35,902 nucleotides of DNA from assembly GCA_035318985.1 (NCBI GenBank), contig DATHDP010000056.1, positions 1-35,902 on the forward strand. Direction: 5' to 3'. The DNA is from VBAS01 sp035318985 (lineage in GTDB: Bacteria; Bacteroidota; Bacteroidia; Chitinophagales; Chitinophagaceae). Shown here piece by piece: positions 15,795 to 24,800 of the stretch; the stretch's first letter is position 1; each line of letters begins with the position of its first letter. Made by a program: the position numbers and the translations under genes. The notes beneath the pieces were generated by a model. That model was not told where the DNA came from. It was given only the letters and a program-made list of their open reading frames with translations, and ran no database searches.

Positions 15795-17264
15795 ATGTTG
15801 AAGATGCCGGTTTTGCGCCAAATACCCTTGCCATTTTTTTTGAGATCAATATTTGTTTTTTTTGCTTTGGCATCTAACTTTTCTATAAAGGCACAGCTAT
15901 GCACTGGCAGTTTAGGTGACCCTGTAGTAAATATAACTTTTGGATCGGGTGGAAGTAATTCCGGTTATACAGCAACCAATGCATACATATATACCAGTTC
16001 TTTCTGTCCTGATGATGGGTATTATACAATTACAAACTCTACCGTCAATTGTTTTGGAAGCACCTGGCATTCTGTGAGATCAGATCATACGGGCAATGGG
16101 GCATTTTTGCTTGTTAATGCAACGTTTACTCCGGGCGATTTTTTTGTTACCACTGTTAATAACCTTTGCCCAAACACCACTTATGAATTTGCAGCTTGGA
16201 TGATGAATGTGATCAATCGCTTTGGTGCTATCAGACCTAATATTACATTCAAAATAGAAACCACAAGTGGCGTTGTGCTACAACAATTTTCAACCGGTGA
16301 TATTATGGAATCCGCTTTTCCCGTATGGAAGCAATACGGATTCTATTTTACTACGCCGGCAACTAATAATGGAATTGTTTTGAGAATGACAAACAATGCA
16401 CCCGGTGGTATAGGTAATGATATTGCTTTAGATGATATTACTTTCCGGCCCTGTGGCCCGAACGTTACTTCGGCAATACAAGGATATTCCGATACAGTTC
16501 ATATATGTGATGGTAATACAAATTTGTACACTCTTACATCATCTGTTTCTTCTGCCTATATTTCTCCTGTTTATGTGTGGCAGGTAAGTACAGATGCCGG
16601 AATAACATGGAAAGATATTCCCTCTGCTAATTCACTTACCTATTTGCGCAGTCCTACAACTGCAGGAATATATTGGTATCGGCTTGCTGTAAGTGAACAA
16701 AGTTCTGCAGGAATACCCGGTTGCCGCATTGCATCTAATTATGTAGTAATTAATGTTCATGCAGGGCCAATGGTAAATGCGGGTTCAGACAGAGTAATGT
16801 TTAATGGTGAAAATGTTACCCTCGATGGAAATGTAATAGGGGAGAACCCCGTTTTTTATTGGGGACCACCTGATAATTTAAGTGATATAAATAATCTTGA
16901 TCCGGTGGCATCGCCTTCTTCGGAAAAAAAGTATACACTTTATGCTACATCTTCTTTTGGTTGCAAAAATGAAGATGAAATGATGATAAAAGTAGTAGCA
17001 GGAATTTTTGTTCCAACCGGCTTTACTCCAAATGGGGATGGTAAAAATGATCATTGGCATATCCCTTTTCTTGATCCAATGCTCGGTGCAACAGTAAGGG
17101 TGTATAATCGTTACGGCCAGGTAGTTTATCAGGTTGAAAGTAAAATTGTTGATTGGGATGGTTCTTTTAACAGAAAACCGCAATCGACGGGCACCTTTGT
17201 TTATTATATCAGTTTTAAAAACGGACGTAAGGATATGAAAGGAACACTTACACTTATCAGGTAA
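15795..17264 (+). CDS. T9SS type B (gliding-motility-associated) cell-surface protein
   Basis: The 489-residue protein has an N-terminal signal sequence ending near SIKAQ (about residue 33); ATGs at 15795 and 15804 are both possible. Residues about 35-220 form a beta-rich domain with Cys-containing loops (LCTGSLGDPVVNITFGSG, WHSVRSDHTGNGAFLL, NTTYEFAAWMMNV, IALDDITFRPCG). An Ig-like part follows (VYVWQVSTDAGITWKDIPSA, WYRLAVSE). The C-terminal ~85 residues are the type B sorting domain: VPTGFTPNGDGKNDHWHI, VRVYNRYGQVVYQ, VDWDGSFNRKPQSTGTFVYY, ending GTLTLIR. This domain routes cargo through the type IX system to the surface. The N-terminal domain resembles a carbohydrate-binding beta-sandwich (inference). 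Confidence 0.9.
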   Translation: MLKMPVLRQIPLPFFLRSIFVFFALASNFSIKAQLCTGSLGDPVVNITFGSGGSNSGYTATNAYIYTSSFCPDDGYYTITNSTVNCFGSTWHSVRSDHTGNGAFLLVNATFTPGDFFVTTVNNLCPNTTYEFAAWMMNVINRFGAIRPNITFKIETTSGVVLQQFSTGDIMESAFPVWKQYGFYFTTPATNNGIVLRMTNNAPGGIGNDIALDDITFRPCGPNVTSAIQGYSDTVHICDGNTNLYTLTSSVSSAYISPVYVWQVSTDAGITWKDIPSANSLTYLRSPTTAGIYWYRLAVSEQSSAGIPGCRIASNYVVINVHAGPMVNAGSDRVMFNGENVTLDGNVIGENPVFYWGPPDNLSDINNLDPVASPSSEKKYTLYATSSFGCKNEDEMMIKVVAGIFVPTGFTPNGDGKNDHWHIPFLDPMLGATVRVYNRYGQVVYQVESKIVDWDGSFNRKPQSTGTFVYYISFKNGRKDMKGTLTLIR

Positions 17265-17304
17265 AAAACTTTTTCATATATAAAGAAGTGTTATTCTGAA
17301 ATTT

Positions 17305-18750
17305 TTATAATACATGTGAGAACAATCTCGCTATTCTTTCAGGTAATTGTTTGTAGGCTGGCCGCTGGCACCAGGCATCCCTATCAATTTTTTCGGCGTC
17401 TTCAAGATCTTTAAAAAATACAGACCTTAATTGTTCGGAAAATTTTCGGTCATACAGCATTACATTCACTTCAAAATTTAATTCGAAACTCCTGAGATCC
17501 ATATTTGCTGTTCCTATAATGGATAAATTTCCATCAGCGACCAACGTCTTTGCATGTACAAATCCTTTTTGATACATATAGATATCAACACCTGCGCAAA
17601 GCAGATCCTCGTAATAAGATTTGGAGGCTGCATTTACCAGCTTTGAGTCAGCTACACCCGGTACTAACAATTTTACTGAAAGGCCACTTAACGCTGCAAT
17701 GCGCAATGCTTGCAGGATGCTATCTCCCGGAATAAAATAGGGCGTAGTAATAAGTATTTCTTTTCTTGCGAGATAGATAGCCTGCAGTAAGGAAAATAAT
17801 ATCGAAGGCTGAACCGAATCCGGACCACTTGCAGCAACCTGTAAAAAACAATCATCTTTACTATCTGCGGGAACTGAGAAATGAAATTTTTCAGGTGCCA
17901 AAACTTTACCAGTACAAAAATTCCAATCGGCCAAAAAAAGATATTGCAAATAAAAAACTCCCGGCCCATCAATACGCAGATGGGTATCACGCCAAAATAA
18001 TTTATGTGACCCATTGTTGATATATTTATCGCTGACATTTATTCCACCTGTAAAGCCAATTTGCCCGTCTATTACTATGATCTTTCTATGATTCCTGTAG
18101 TTAAGGCGGTTTGCCAAAAGATAGAAATGCACTTTTTGAAAAGGATAAATTTCTATACCGGCTTTTCTCATTCTTTCCTCTGTCTTTTTCTTAATATTCG
18201 GACTTCCAAAATCATCATAAATGAAACGAACCTTCACACCTTCGTTTGCTTTTTGTATAAGTAGCTCCGCAACTTGTTCCCCGATCTCATCCCACTCGTA
18301 GATGTAATATTCAATGTGAATGTGATGCTTTGCATTGCCAAGTGCTTCCATCACTTCGGGAAATTTTTCTTCCCCGTTTAATAATAACTTCACTTTGTTT
18401 CTTCGGGTTAAAGGGCTGCGCAATTCTTTTTCGACCATTACCGCCAACTCCCTGTTATTTTCAACTGACAGATCAAAAGGGGAGATTGTTTCCTTCATAT
18501 AAATTTCCATTTCCTTCTTCAGCCTGTTCAACATTTTTTCATCGTCCAAGGATTTTCTGCTGTACAATTTTGTTTTCCAGTAGTTGATACCAAATAATAT
18601 GTAGAAAATAACACCTGCAACTGGTATAAAAAGGATCAATAAAAGATATGCCATCGTTTTGGTAGCACTCCTTGTTTCATAAATGACCCGGAGACAAACA
18701 GCGATAAGGATAGCGACATAAATGGCCCCAATAATATAAAACCAATTCAT
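17305..18750 (-). CDS. cls: Cardiolipin synthase (phospholipase D family)
   Basis: The 481-residue protein opens with two membrane spans (FYIIGAIYVAILIAVCLRVI and MAYLLLILFIPVAGVIFYIL), the usual anchor of bacterial ClsA-type enzymes. Two HKD motifs are complete: NHRKIIVIDGQIGFTGGIN near residue 219 and HAKTLVADGNLSIIGTANMD near residue 397. The enzyme joins two phosphatidylglycerol molecules into cardiolipin and glycerol at the membrane. LFWRDTHLRIDGPGV and ITTPYFIPGDSILQAL are further family blocks. Length is typical. It is convergent with the T9SS type B gene, 40 bases apart, and has no partner in an operon. Confidence 0.95.
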   Translation of the reverse strand: MNWFYIIGAIYVAILIAVCLRVIYETRSATKTMAYLLLILFIPVAGVIFYILFGINYWKTKLYSRKSLDDEKMLNRLKKEMEIYMKETISPFDLSVENNRELAVMVEKELRSPLTRRNKVKLLLNGEEKFPEVMEALGNAKHHIHIEYYIYEWDEIGEQVAELLIQKANEGVKVRFIYDDFGSPNIKKKTEERMRKAGIEIYPFQKVHFYLLANRLNYRNHRKIIVIDGQIGFTGGINVSDKYINNGSHKLFWRDTHLRIDGPGVFYLQYLFLADWNFCTGKVLAPEKFHFSVPADSKDDCFLQVAASGPDSVQPSILFSLLQAIYLARKEILITTPYFIPGDSILQALRIAALSGLSVKLLVPGVADSKLVNAASKSYYEDLLCAGVDIYMYQKGFVHAKTLVADGNLSIIGTANMDLRSFELNFEVNVMLYDRKFSEQLRSVFFKDLEDAEKIDRDAWCQRPAYKQLPERIARLFSHVL

Positions 18751-19024
18751 ATTGTTCAGTTGAATTTAAATTTTGGCTACACCACAAAACGATATTACAG
18801 AAAGTTACGGGTTTAAAAAATGGATAGCGGGATTATCCAATCAAAAAGCTGGCCTGAGTTTAGCAATCATACTTTGATCCTGAAAAGTATTTACGATCGA
18901 CAATTTTATTTTAGGACCACTTCATTCGGAAACTCACACTCATTTGATGGGTCAGGATAAATTAGTATTTTGTATTTCACTTCCAGGTAGATAACAGCAA
19001 GCTTATACTTATCAAAACATTTTT

Positions 19025-19642
19025 ATGAGCAAACCATTTTTTCTCCTTGCCGGTCTGCTGTTTATAGGCTGCACAAAAGAGATCAATTGTCATAATAAAA
19101 GTAAAACTATTACTGAAGAGGAGGCCGTTGATAAAAGCGGTTCTCCGAAGCCAATCAGCTATAATGATTTTACAATCCGACAAGGTCAGCATTACTGTGA
19201 TCAGAATGGTCTGAAGTCAGTCCGAACTTCTGAGATGAAATTCATAGTAAAATTTGACAACTCGGCTATTTACAAAACTGTGGTTCCCGAAAATCAATAT
19301 GATATTAATAAGCTATGGGGTTTTACCGAAGGGATCAATAATCAATACAACAGTGCCCGTATTGGGTGGTCATGGAATAATAATGCTTTAAGGTTGTATG
19401 GTTATGTACATGCTAATGGTGTTCGTCATTACCATGAAATTACTTCAGTTGCTATTGGTTCCGATATAACGTGTAGCATAAAGCTTGCAGACAGCACTTA
19501 TTTATTTACAGTCAACGGAATTTCTATTAGTTTGCCACGTGGTCCTTCTTCAACGCAAGCCAGCGGCTACCAGCAATATCCTTATTTTGGCGGTGATGAA
19601 ACTGCACCGCATTTGATCAATATTATGATTAAGCCTTTATAG
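19025..19642 (+). CDS. Lipoprotein of unknown function
   Basis: The 205-residue protein has an SPII signal peptide with lipobox FIGC (Cys16). The mature part looks like one beta-sandwich: TSEMKFIVKFDNSAIYKTV, RIGWSWNNNALRLYGYVHAN, HEITSVAIGSDITCSIKLAD and TYLFTVNGISISLPRG. The alternation of strands and the Trp/Tyr-rich centre resemble carbohydrate-binding or concanavalin-like folds, but I cannot assign a family. The end HLINIMIKPL looks like a last strand. The MpaB-like gene follows on the same strand with its own promoter element. Confidence 0.75.
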   Translation: MSKPFFLLAGLLFIGCTKEINCHNKSKTITEEEAVDKSGSPKPISYNDFTIRQGQHYCDQNGLKSVRTSEMKFIVKFDNSAIYKTVVPENQYDINKLWGFTEGINNQYNSARIGWSWNNNALRLYGYVHANGVRHYHEITSVAIGSDITCSIKLADSTYLFTVNGISISLPRGPSSTQASGYQQYPYFGGDETAPHLINIMIKPL

Positions 19643-19665
19643 GTATTGTATGGTTCAATGATGCG

Positions 19666-19673
19666 TAACTTTG
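19666..19673 (+). promoter_or_regulatory. Putative -7 element (TAACTTTG) that decides the next start
   Basis: TAACTTTG matches TAnnTTTG and is followed by GCA, then 18 bases, then the ATG at 19694. The longer open frame (from TTG 19646 or ATG 19658/19661) would place coding sequence inside this promoter, so the later ATG is preferred. Confidence 0.5.
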
Positions 19674-19693
19674 CAGGAATTAATTTTGACCTT

Positions 19694-20464
19694 ATGCAAT
19701 TATTTGTTGAGAAAAGTTCGGTTGTTAGAAAGATCTGGGGGAAGAGCGATACTATACTTTTTATTTTTGCTGGCGCCTCTGCTGAATTTGCCCTTAATAA
19801 GGCAGTAGATTGGCTTTACTTTACTGGCAAGCTGCCTGCTGATCCTTTAGGCCGGCTATTTTCCACTGTTAGTTATGCAAGAAAGATCGTTTTTTCATCA
19901 ATGGATGAAGCAAATAAAGCAATTGACATCATGAGGCAGATACATACTGCCGTTGAAAAAAACAGAGGCTCTACAATACCGGACTGGGCTTACCGCGATG
20001 TACTTTTTATGCTGATACATTATTCCATTGCATCATATGAACTGCTCGAAAAAAAATTAACAGATGAGGAAAAGGAAGAAGCGTACAATGTTTTTTACAG
20101 GGTGGGTGCAAGGATGGGGTTGAAAGAGTTGCCACTTACATATATTGAATGGCTGCCTGTAAGAGAATCACATTTATTAGCAGACCTGCAAAAGAGTAAA
20201 TACACTGCTGATCTTTTTAAACAATATAAAAAGCATCTTGGCGCCATGCGTTTTAAAGTGCTGGTCGAAGGACAAAAATTAGTTGTTCCTGGCAGAGTAA
20301 AAGAGTTGTTGCAGTTCAGTGATTTTTCGTTGCTTACACCTGTAGTACCATTGTATAAAATTAGCAGGCTGATGAAGATGGACTGGCTTCTGAAAAACAT
20401 TCTACTACCATCAGATTATAAAGATCAAATAAATGAACTGGATGTGTATGAGGATAAAAAGTAA
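19694..20464 (+). CDS. MpaB-family (DUF2236) oxygenase-like protein
   Basis: With the ATG at 19694 the protein has 256 residues and starts MQLFVEKSSVVRKIWGKSD. The family blocks follow: TILFIFAGASAEFALNKAVD, WLYFTGKLPADPLGRLFSTV, a middle helix AYRDVLFMLIHYSIASYELL, and LPLTYIEWLPVRE near residue 150. This is the MpaB/Lcp-like fold, which includes latex-clearing heme oxygenases and mycophenolic acid oxygenase MpaB. Most bacterial members lack a known substrate. The His expected as a heme ligand could be within LMLIHYS-like helix, but I cannot confirm it. No signal peptide. It is transcribed from its own promoter. Confidence 0.85.
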   Translation: MQLFVEKSSVVRKIWGKSDTILFIFAGASAEFALNKAVDWLYFTGKLPADPLGRLFSTVSYARKIVFSSMDEANKAIDIMRQIHTAVEKNRGSTIPDWAYRDVLFMLIHYSIASYELLEKKLTDEEKEEAYNVFYRVGARMGLKELPLTYIEWLPVRESHLLADLQKSKYTADLFKQYKKHLGAMRFKVLVEGQKLVVPGRVKELLQFSDFSLLTPVVPLYKISRLMKMDWLLKNILLPSDYKDQINELDVYEDKK

Positions 20465-20532
20465 TTGGTATAGTTTTCAGCTTTAAAGATTTTTGTTTTA
20501 TGAACTTGACAATAACGTGGGCTGTGTGTTGC

Positions 20533-20937
20533 TCAACCAGAAGACTGACTAAAAATTAGATTTCCTTCATTATCATATTTATAATATTCACCTGTGGGGA
20601 TTCCGTCTTTGTAAAAGAAAATATCTTTAATCTGTCCATTTTCGTGATACTCGATATTTTTGCCTTGAAACTTCTCGTCTTGTAATTGGTTCTTTTTATC
20701 GTATGCTAATGCGTAATAAAATCCTTCTGCTCTTACATTACCATTCTCATAAAAATAGCGATATGGCTCTCCCTCTCCAGGAAAAACTTCTTCTCGAACA
20801 ACCTCTATTTCCTTATTGTGTGCGTCTACCGCCTCAAAGATTTTACGTTTTTCTTCATCACTCCAGCTCGATGAGTGTTTCTTTTTGTTGTTTCGAAAAA
20901 TATCAAATAGTCCCACGTGAAATTTTTTTAGTTTCAA
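20533..20937 (-). CDS. YwqK-like MORN-variant repeat protein
   Basis: The 134-residue protein has a charged N-terminal region (NNKKKHSSSWSDEEKRKIFE) and a C-terminal series of MORN-variant repeats: YRYFYENGNVRAEGFYY, IEYHENGQIKDIFFYKDG and GEYYKYDNEGNLIFSQ. The Y/F-x-E-N-G-x-x-x-x-E pattern is that of the YwqK family, annotated as antitoxin-like in Bacillus. No toxin gene is seen next to it, so I would not call it a toxin-antitoxin element here. It follows the VOC gene by 25 bases on the same strand and is probably co-transcribed. Confidence 0.82.
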   Translation of the reverse strand: MKLKKFHVGLFDIFRNNKKKHSSSWSDEEKRKIFEAVDAHNKEIEVVREEVFPGEGEPYRYFYENGNVRAEGFYYALAYDKKNQLQDEKFQGKNIEYHENGQIKDIFFYKDGIPTGEYYKYDNEGNLIFSQSSG

Positions 20938-20962
20938 TCATCATTATTCTTATTAATGATTT

Positions 20963-21322
20963 TCATTGCACACTCTGTCCGAAAGTAAGCAAATTGTTAT
21001 CCGGGTCAAGTAAGGAAAATTCTTTTTGTCGCCAGGGTTTGAGTTGCAAATGTCCTGCTTCGGGCATGTTTATTTTTTTGTCTAAAGCCAACTTGTACCA
21101 TTCGTCTATGTTGCCTGTGCGGATGTATACCTGCCCGTAATTTTCTTTTGGATCAAGATCTTTAAATTCAAAAAAATGAATTTGAATATTGTCTTTCTGC
21201 ATCATTAGGTAGCCATCATAATCAGCACTGCCGAATTCATGAAAATTTAATTTGTTTAAATAAAAATCCTTTGTAACTGTTTTATCACGCATTGGCAGTT
21301 TTGGATTGATGTCTGTGAGCAT
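20963..21322 (-). CDS. VOC-family (bleomycin-resistance-like) protein
   Basis: The 119 residues fit a single VOC unit of two beta-alpha-beta-beta-beta modules: PKLPMRDKTVTKDFYLNKLN, LMMQKDNIQIHFFEF, then GQVYIRTGNIDEWYKLALDK and FSLLDPDNNLLTFGQ. The DPDNNLLxFGQ end is typical of the bleomycin-binding/glyoxalase group. Potential metal ligands (His in IQIHFFE, Glu in KEFSLLDP region) are partly present. Bleomycin-resistance members bind drug without catalysis, others are dioxygenases or isomerases; this one cannot be assigned. It is the first gene of a two-gene unit with the YwqK-like gene. Confidence 0.85.
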   Translation of the reverse strand: MLTDINPKLPMRDKTVTKDFYLNKLNFHEFGSADYDGYLMMQKDNIQIHFFEFKDLDPKENYGQVYIRTGNIDEWYKLALDKKINMPEAGHLQLKPWRQKEFSLLDPDNNLLTFGQSVQ

Positions 21323-21473
21323 GTTTATTTAAATTTAATCCGTTAAGGAATCAAGTAGAAGAAATTTCAATTTTTAGAAGTGTAAACCTTCTTTCAAAAG
21401 GTAATGAAATATCCTGATAAACGTCTTGGATAGACGTTTCAAACAAACAAGTGTTATCCTCAAAAAAGATTAT

Positions 21474-21707
21474 TCAGTATGAATATTCAGGCGATGGAGA
21501 TGGAGTTTTGTATTGTCGGTTCAAAATATTTCTTTCCTGCGGATCTCTCCGTGAACCAAGTTCTAATTCAATTTGCCTGATCCTGTCGTTGCATTGGGTA
21601 CATTCTTCCACACTTGCAGCATCACCAATCAGCTTATAATATGATATTGTTTCCTTAGCTAATAAATTTACAAGCTGTGTAGGCTGAAAATCCTGAAGTT
21701 CTTTCAT
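21474..21707 (-). CDS. Small helical hypothetical protein
   Basis: The preferred start at 21707 gives 77 residues: MKELQDFQPTQLVNLLAKET, a helix containing YYKLIGDAASVEECTQCNDR and a basic tail. The frame extends upstream to 21755, but the extra 16 residues are a Phe-rich stretch overlapping a terminator tail, which is unlikely to be coding. The CTQC pair and the helical pattern (IRQIELELGSRRD) are the only features. It might be a small structural or regulatory protein. Function unknown. Confidence 0.6.
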   Translation of the reverse strand: MKELQDFQPTQLVNLLAKETISYYKLIGDAASVEECTQCNDRIRQIELELGSRRDPQERNILNRQYKTPSPSPEYSY

Positions 21708-21751
21708 AAAAGGGTATTTAATAAAAAGAAAATAACAAAAACTGTGCAAGA

Positions 21752-21785
21752 ACAAATAAAGCCCCTCAAAAGATCATGAGGGGCT
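21752..21785 (-). terminator. Rho-independent terminator of the T9SS type A gene
   Basis: On the minus strand AGCCCCTCA (complement of 21777-21785) pairs with TGAGGGGCT (complement of 21760-21768) in a 9-bp GC-rich stem, followed by TTTATTTG. It lies 43 bases beyond the stop at 21829. Confidence 0.85.
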
Positions 21786-21828
21786 TAACTAACCATCATG
21801 TTACTGAGACAAAAATGTTTTATACTGA

Positions 21829-24800
21829 TCAGTTCATTTTAATAAATTTCATTTTACCGTGAGCTTTTCCATTTGCTGAAATTACCTGTACATAATAAAT
21901 ACCAGAAGTCAGATTGCCGATTGAAATTGATAGTTGACCGCCTTCGATAGCCATTACATTACTTATTCTTCTTACAACAGTTCCATAGTTATCATAAATT
22001 AAAACTGAAACTATGCCGCGGTCTTTAACCTCTTTCCATTTTACAACAAGATTTTGATTGAATGTTAATGGGTTTGGATACAAGGAGAAATTTACTGAAG
22101 TTTTGTCGTGGTCATCATGACCATGACCATCATCGTCACCATCATCATCATCATCATCGTCTTCATCGTGACCGTCACCGTGTTCACTTGGATGGTGAAG
22201 TTTAGTACAACTTCCAAGATCTCCTCTTATCACAGGCGGAAGACCTGTTGAATTATTTAATTCAACATAATCACCTGAATAATTAAATGAGTTTCCTGTT
22301 CTTGGAATTAGTCCAAGGGTGCCATCAGTCATTAGTATTAAAAATCTGCCTTCATTGGTGACCATGACGCCTGAGGTTTCTGAAGTATGCATTTCAACTT
22401 TATCATTACAATGTAATTTATAAGAGCTTGGAGAATTTGGTCCACCGACAGGTTTTAGTTCAAGCATTTGTCCCCTGAACTTAAGATCGCCTTGTAATTT
22501 ATAAGTTGCGTAAGTAAAGAATGTTCGTGTAACAGGGTGATAAAAAAGATCTTTGATTCCACTATTTATAGGATCATTATTGAGGCTGCTGATAAAATCC
22601 TTGCAGGGATTTCCGGACCATGTTACTTCATAATAAACAGGTGTTGGCGTTCCGGTAACAGTGCTGGCATTTGAGATCTTGCCTAACCACAATTTATCTA
22701 TTACTAATCCACTTGGACTATTACCAACCTTTGTTGTAACAGCAGTAAAATAAAAGTTATCATTATTATCCATTGTACCTGCTGCAGAATTCACAAAGCT
22801 TGGTGTTAGAATAGAATTTTGTGGTGGAGGTTGTATCACACCCATTAATGTTACGTTGTAGGCCGCATCAGTCTTTACAAACCTTGCAGTGTTTAATGAA
22901 CCTTCGAAAGCCATTCCATAAATAAGTCCATCAATTTTGTTCACACCTATACCATTTATTTGTAGTGGTAGTGAAGTACCGGGATAAAATAGCGGGCCAC
23001 CGGGAAGAAGAGTGAGTGCACCTGTGGTTCCATTAACTGAATAGATCGAATAAGGGTTTGTGATATCTGCATTTGTGCCAGCTCTTACTACAGCATAATT
23101 GACCGGGCAACTTATCGTAGTTGGCGGCGGAATATTCGGCGACCCTTGTCCACAGCTACCCATATCACCACGGAGTGGATTTGGAAGCCCGGTTCCGGAA
23201 CTTGTTGTGATCATTGTGAATCCGCCGGTAAATCCGGTACTTGCATTTCCATCTACCATTCCGAAAGAGCCATCTGTGAATAGTACTGTGAACTTGCCTG
23301 TTTTATCGATTAATGTTCCTGAAGTTTCTGCTGTATGTGTATTAACAGTAGCATTGCATACAAGGCGATAGCGAAGTGGTGATGATCCTGGTATGGCAAC
23401 TAATTCAAGTACCTGTGCGGAAAAATTTGTTGCTCCCGGCAATTTATAAGTGGCATAAGTAAAGAAGCTATTGGTTCTTGAATTGTAACTGAAATCTTTT
23501 AACCCGCTATTATTGGGATCGGTCATCAAACTCGAAACATAGTTGAAGCAATTTGCTCCACTTACATCTACTTCGAAATATTGTACGACCGGTGGACCTG
23601 CTACGATTGATTGTGTATTCGAAATTTTTCCAAGATAAAATTTATCAAATGTTGGAATTGGTGTTGGATTAAATGTAAATGCACTGAAATAAAAATTTCC
23701 GGATGTATCCATATCTCCGGCGGCAGGATTTACAATACCAACAAGCCCGCTGCCTGATGCAGGAGAAGGAATAGCACCAAGATCTGTTGCGCCATAGTTT
23801 GAACCGAGCCTCATAAAACGAGCTGTTGTTGTAGTGCCATCAAAAGCAATTCCATAAATAAAACCATCCTTTCTGCTAACTCCAATGCCATTCACTTGTA
23901 AGTTCTGAGTTGGATTCGCCGGATCCTTATAAGGACCACCAGGCACCAATGTCATTGCACCTGTGGTATTATTAACGTTATATAAAAAATATGGATTTGT
24001 TATATCAGCGTTTGTTCCTGCCCTCACAATTGCTACATCAACATCCGGGCAATTTGTAAATGGAGTTATTGTCGTAGGCGGTGGAATATTTGGGGAGCCT
24101 TGTCCGCAACTACCCATATCACCACGGAGTGGATTTGGAAGCCCGGTTCCGGCACTTGTAGTGATCATTGTAAATCCGCCAGTAAAGCCAGTACTTGCAT
24201 TTCCATCTACCATTCCGAATGAGCCATCAGTAAACAGTACTGTGAACTTGCCTGTTTTATCGATCAACGTTCCTGAAGTTTCAGCTGTATGTGTATTAAC
24301 AGTAGCATTGCAAACAAGACGATAGCGAAGCGGTGATGATCCTGGTATGGCAACTAATTCAAGTACCTGTGCAGAAAAATTTGCTGCTCCCGGTATCTTA
24401 TAAGTTGCATAAGTAAAGAAGCTATTGGTTTTTGAATTGTAACTGAAATCTTTTAACCCGCTATTATTGGGATCGGTCATCAAACTTGAAACATAGTTTG
24501 AGCAATTTGCTCCACTTACATCTACTTCGAAATATTGTACGACCGGTGGGCCTGCTACCATTGATTGTGTATTCGAAATTTTTCCAAGATAAAATTTATC
24601 AAATGTTGGGATGGGTGTTGGATTAAATGTAAATGCACTGAAATAAAAGTTTCCGGACGTATCCATATCCCCGGCAGCAGGATTTACAATACCAATAAGC
24701 CCGGTGCTTGAGGCAGGAGAAGGAATATCACCCAGGTTAGTGACACCATAAGTTCCGTCAAGTCGCATAAAACGAGCAGTTGTAGTAGTGCCATCAAAAG

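Noticed and set aside
20533..20937. A toxin-antitoxin system suggested by the YwqK-like repeats
   Set aside because: No toxin-like gene is adjacent; the neighbour is a VOC protein. MORN-variant repeats alone do not support the label.
23099..24325. Two similar plus-strand frames opposite the T9SS type A gene
   Set aside because: They repeat only because the minus-strand gene contains a 954-bp duplication; they show no start signals.
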